Shown here piece after piece: positions 63,881 to 64,000 of a stretch of DNA of 64,000 nucleotides. The stretch comes from Torymus aiolomorphi. Taxonomy: Eukaryota; Arthropoda; Insecta; Hymenoptera; Torymidae. Where the stretch lies: NCBI GenBank assembly GCA_036365515.1, contig CM070874.1, positions 160,767,297 to 160,831,296 on the forward strand, in the 5' to 3' direction. A program made the translations under genes and the position numbers. The notes beneath the pieces are model-generated. The model did no database searches. It had not been told where the DNA came from and was given only the letters and a program-made list of their open reading frames with translations. Position 1 is the first letter of the stretch; every line of letters begins with the position of its first letter.

Positions 63881-64000
63881 TGATGGAATGCACGAGAAAG
63901 ATAATTCTCCTACCGGACGAGAGCATTGGACGTTTGCAGACCACACTGGAAAAAGATAAGATAAAGTCTCTACCGTCAAGTTTTACAGCGATATCTTCCC
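63880..64000 (+). CDS. Start of the next Polinton ORF (cut by the window edge)
   Basis: ATG 63880 overlaps the preceding TAA by one base (TAATG). The visible 40 codons start MMECTRKIILLPDESIGRL and contain KIKSLPSSFTAI, like the N-terminus of a conserved Polinton protein of unknown function that follows the core-like ORF. It is open to the end of the window. Confidence 0.6.
   Translation, partial: MMECTRKIILLPDESIGRLQTTLEKDKIKSLPSSFTAISS

Overview
The window looks like repeat-rich, AT-rich nuclear DNA of an arthropod. An insect, possibly a hymenopteran, is my inference from the mix of element families. I could not recognise a single intact host gene. Nearly everything that can be read is mobile DNA: Ty3/Gypsy, BEL/Pao and Copia LTR elements, Penelope-like elements (PLEs), a CR1/Jockey-like LINE, hAT-like, Mutator-like and CENP-B/pogo-like DNA transposons, palindromic MITEs, and two pieces of Polinton/Maverick (adintovirus-like) DNA. 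Almost every coding region carries stops or frameshifts, so this is a graveyard of nested insertions.

Layout. 60-10039 (minus): Gypsy-type element with gag, an unusually long zinc-knuckle array, protease, RT, RNase H, integrase and an envelope gene. 10080-11215: a 92-93 bp tandem array, then copies of a second repeat family. 11340-12770: a TATA-driven small decayed gene with repeated acidic modules, followed by four hairpins (three with histone-mRNA-like geometry) and two tRNA-like Pol III units. 13.0-16.1 kb: a PLE in head-to-head inverted halves, lying against a Polinton block (16171-18460: capsid C-terminus, an exonuclease-like ORF, adenain-type protease, one unknown ORF). 18.5-22.3 kb: repeats, a truncated MITE and a Mutator-like fragment folded back on itself.

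22308-36082 is a four-level nest. A BEL/Pao element with two 402-bp LTRs and target duplication CAGTC is interrupted at 23629-34804 by an 11.2-kb transposon with 1.3-kb terminal inverted repeats and its own DDE transposase. That transposon in turn holds a PLE (26883-31129) and a solo LTR (32348-32654). 36.3-41.2 kb: CR1/Jockey-like LINE (minus). 41.4-42.5 kb: hAT fragment. 45.36-50.06 kb: second BEL/Pao element (minus) with a PLE scrap. 51.9-60.9 kb: Copia element broken by a TTAA-flanked palindromic MITE and by a 5.7-kb LTR element without pol. 60.9-62.3 kb: Mutator-like fragment and another palindromic MITE. 62.8-64.0 kb: the start of a second Polinton block (packaging ATPase, core-like protein, next ORF), running off the window.

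The likeliest candidates for something undescribed are the 11.3-12.8 kb cassette, the roughly 12-unit zinc-knuckle array in the Gypsy gag, and the hammerhead-like motifs of the PLE pieces, one of which shows a paired change in its core. All family names come from motif recognition by eye; no database search was run.
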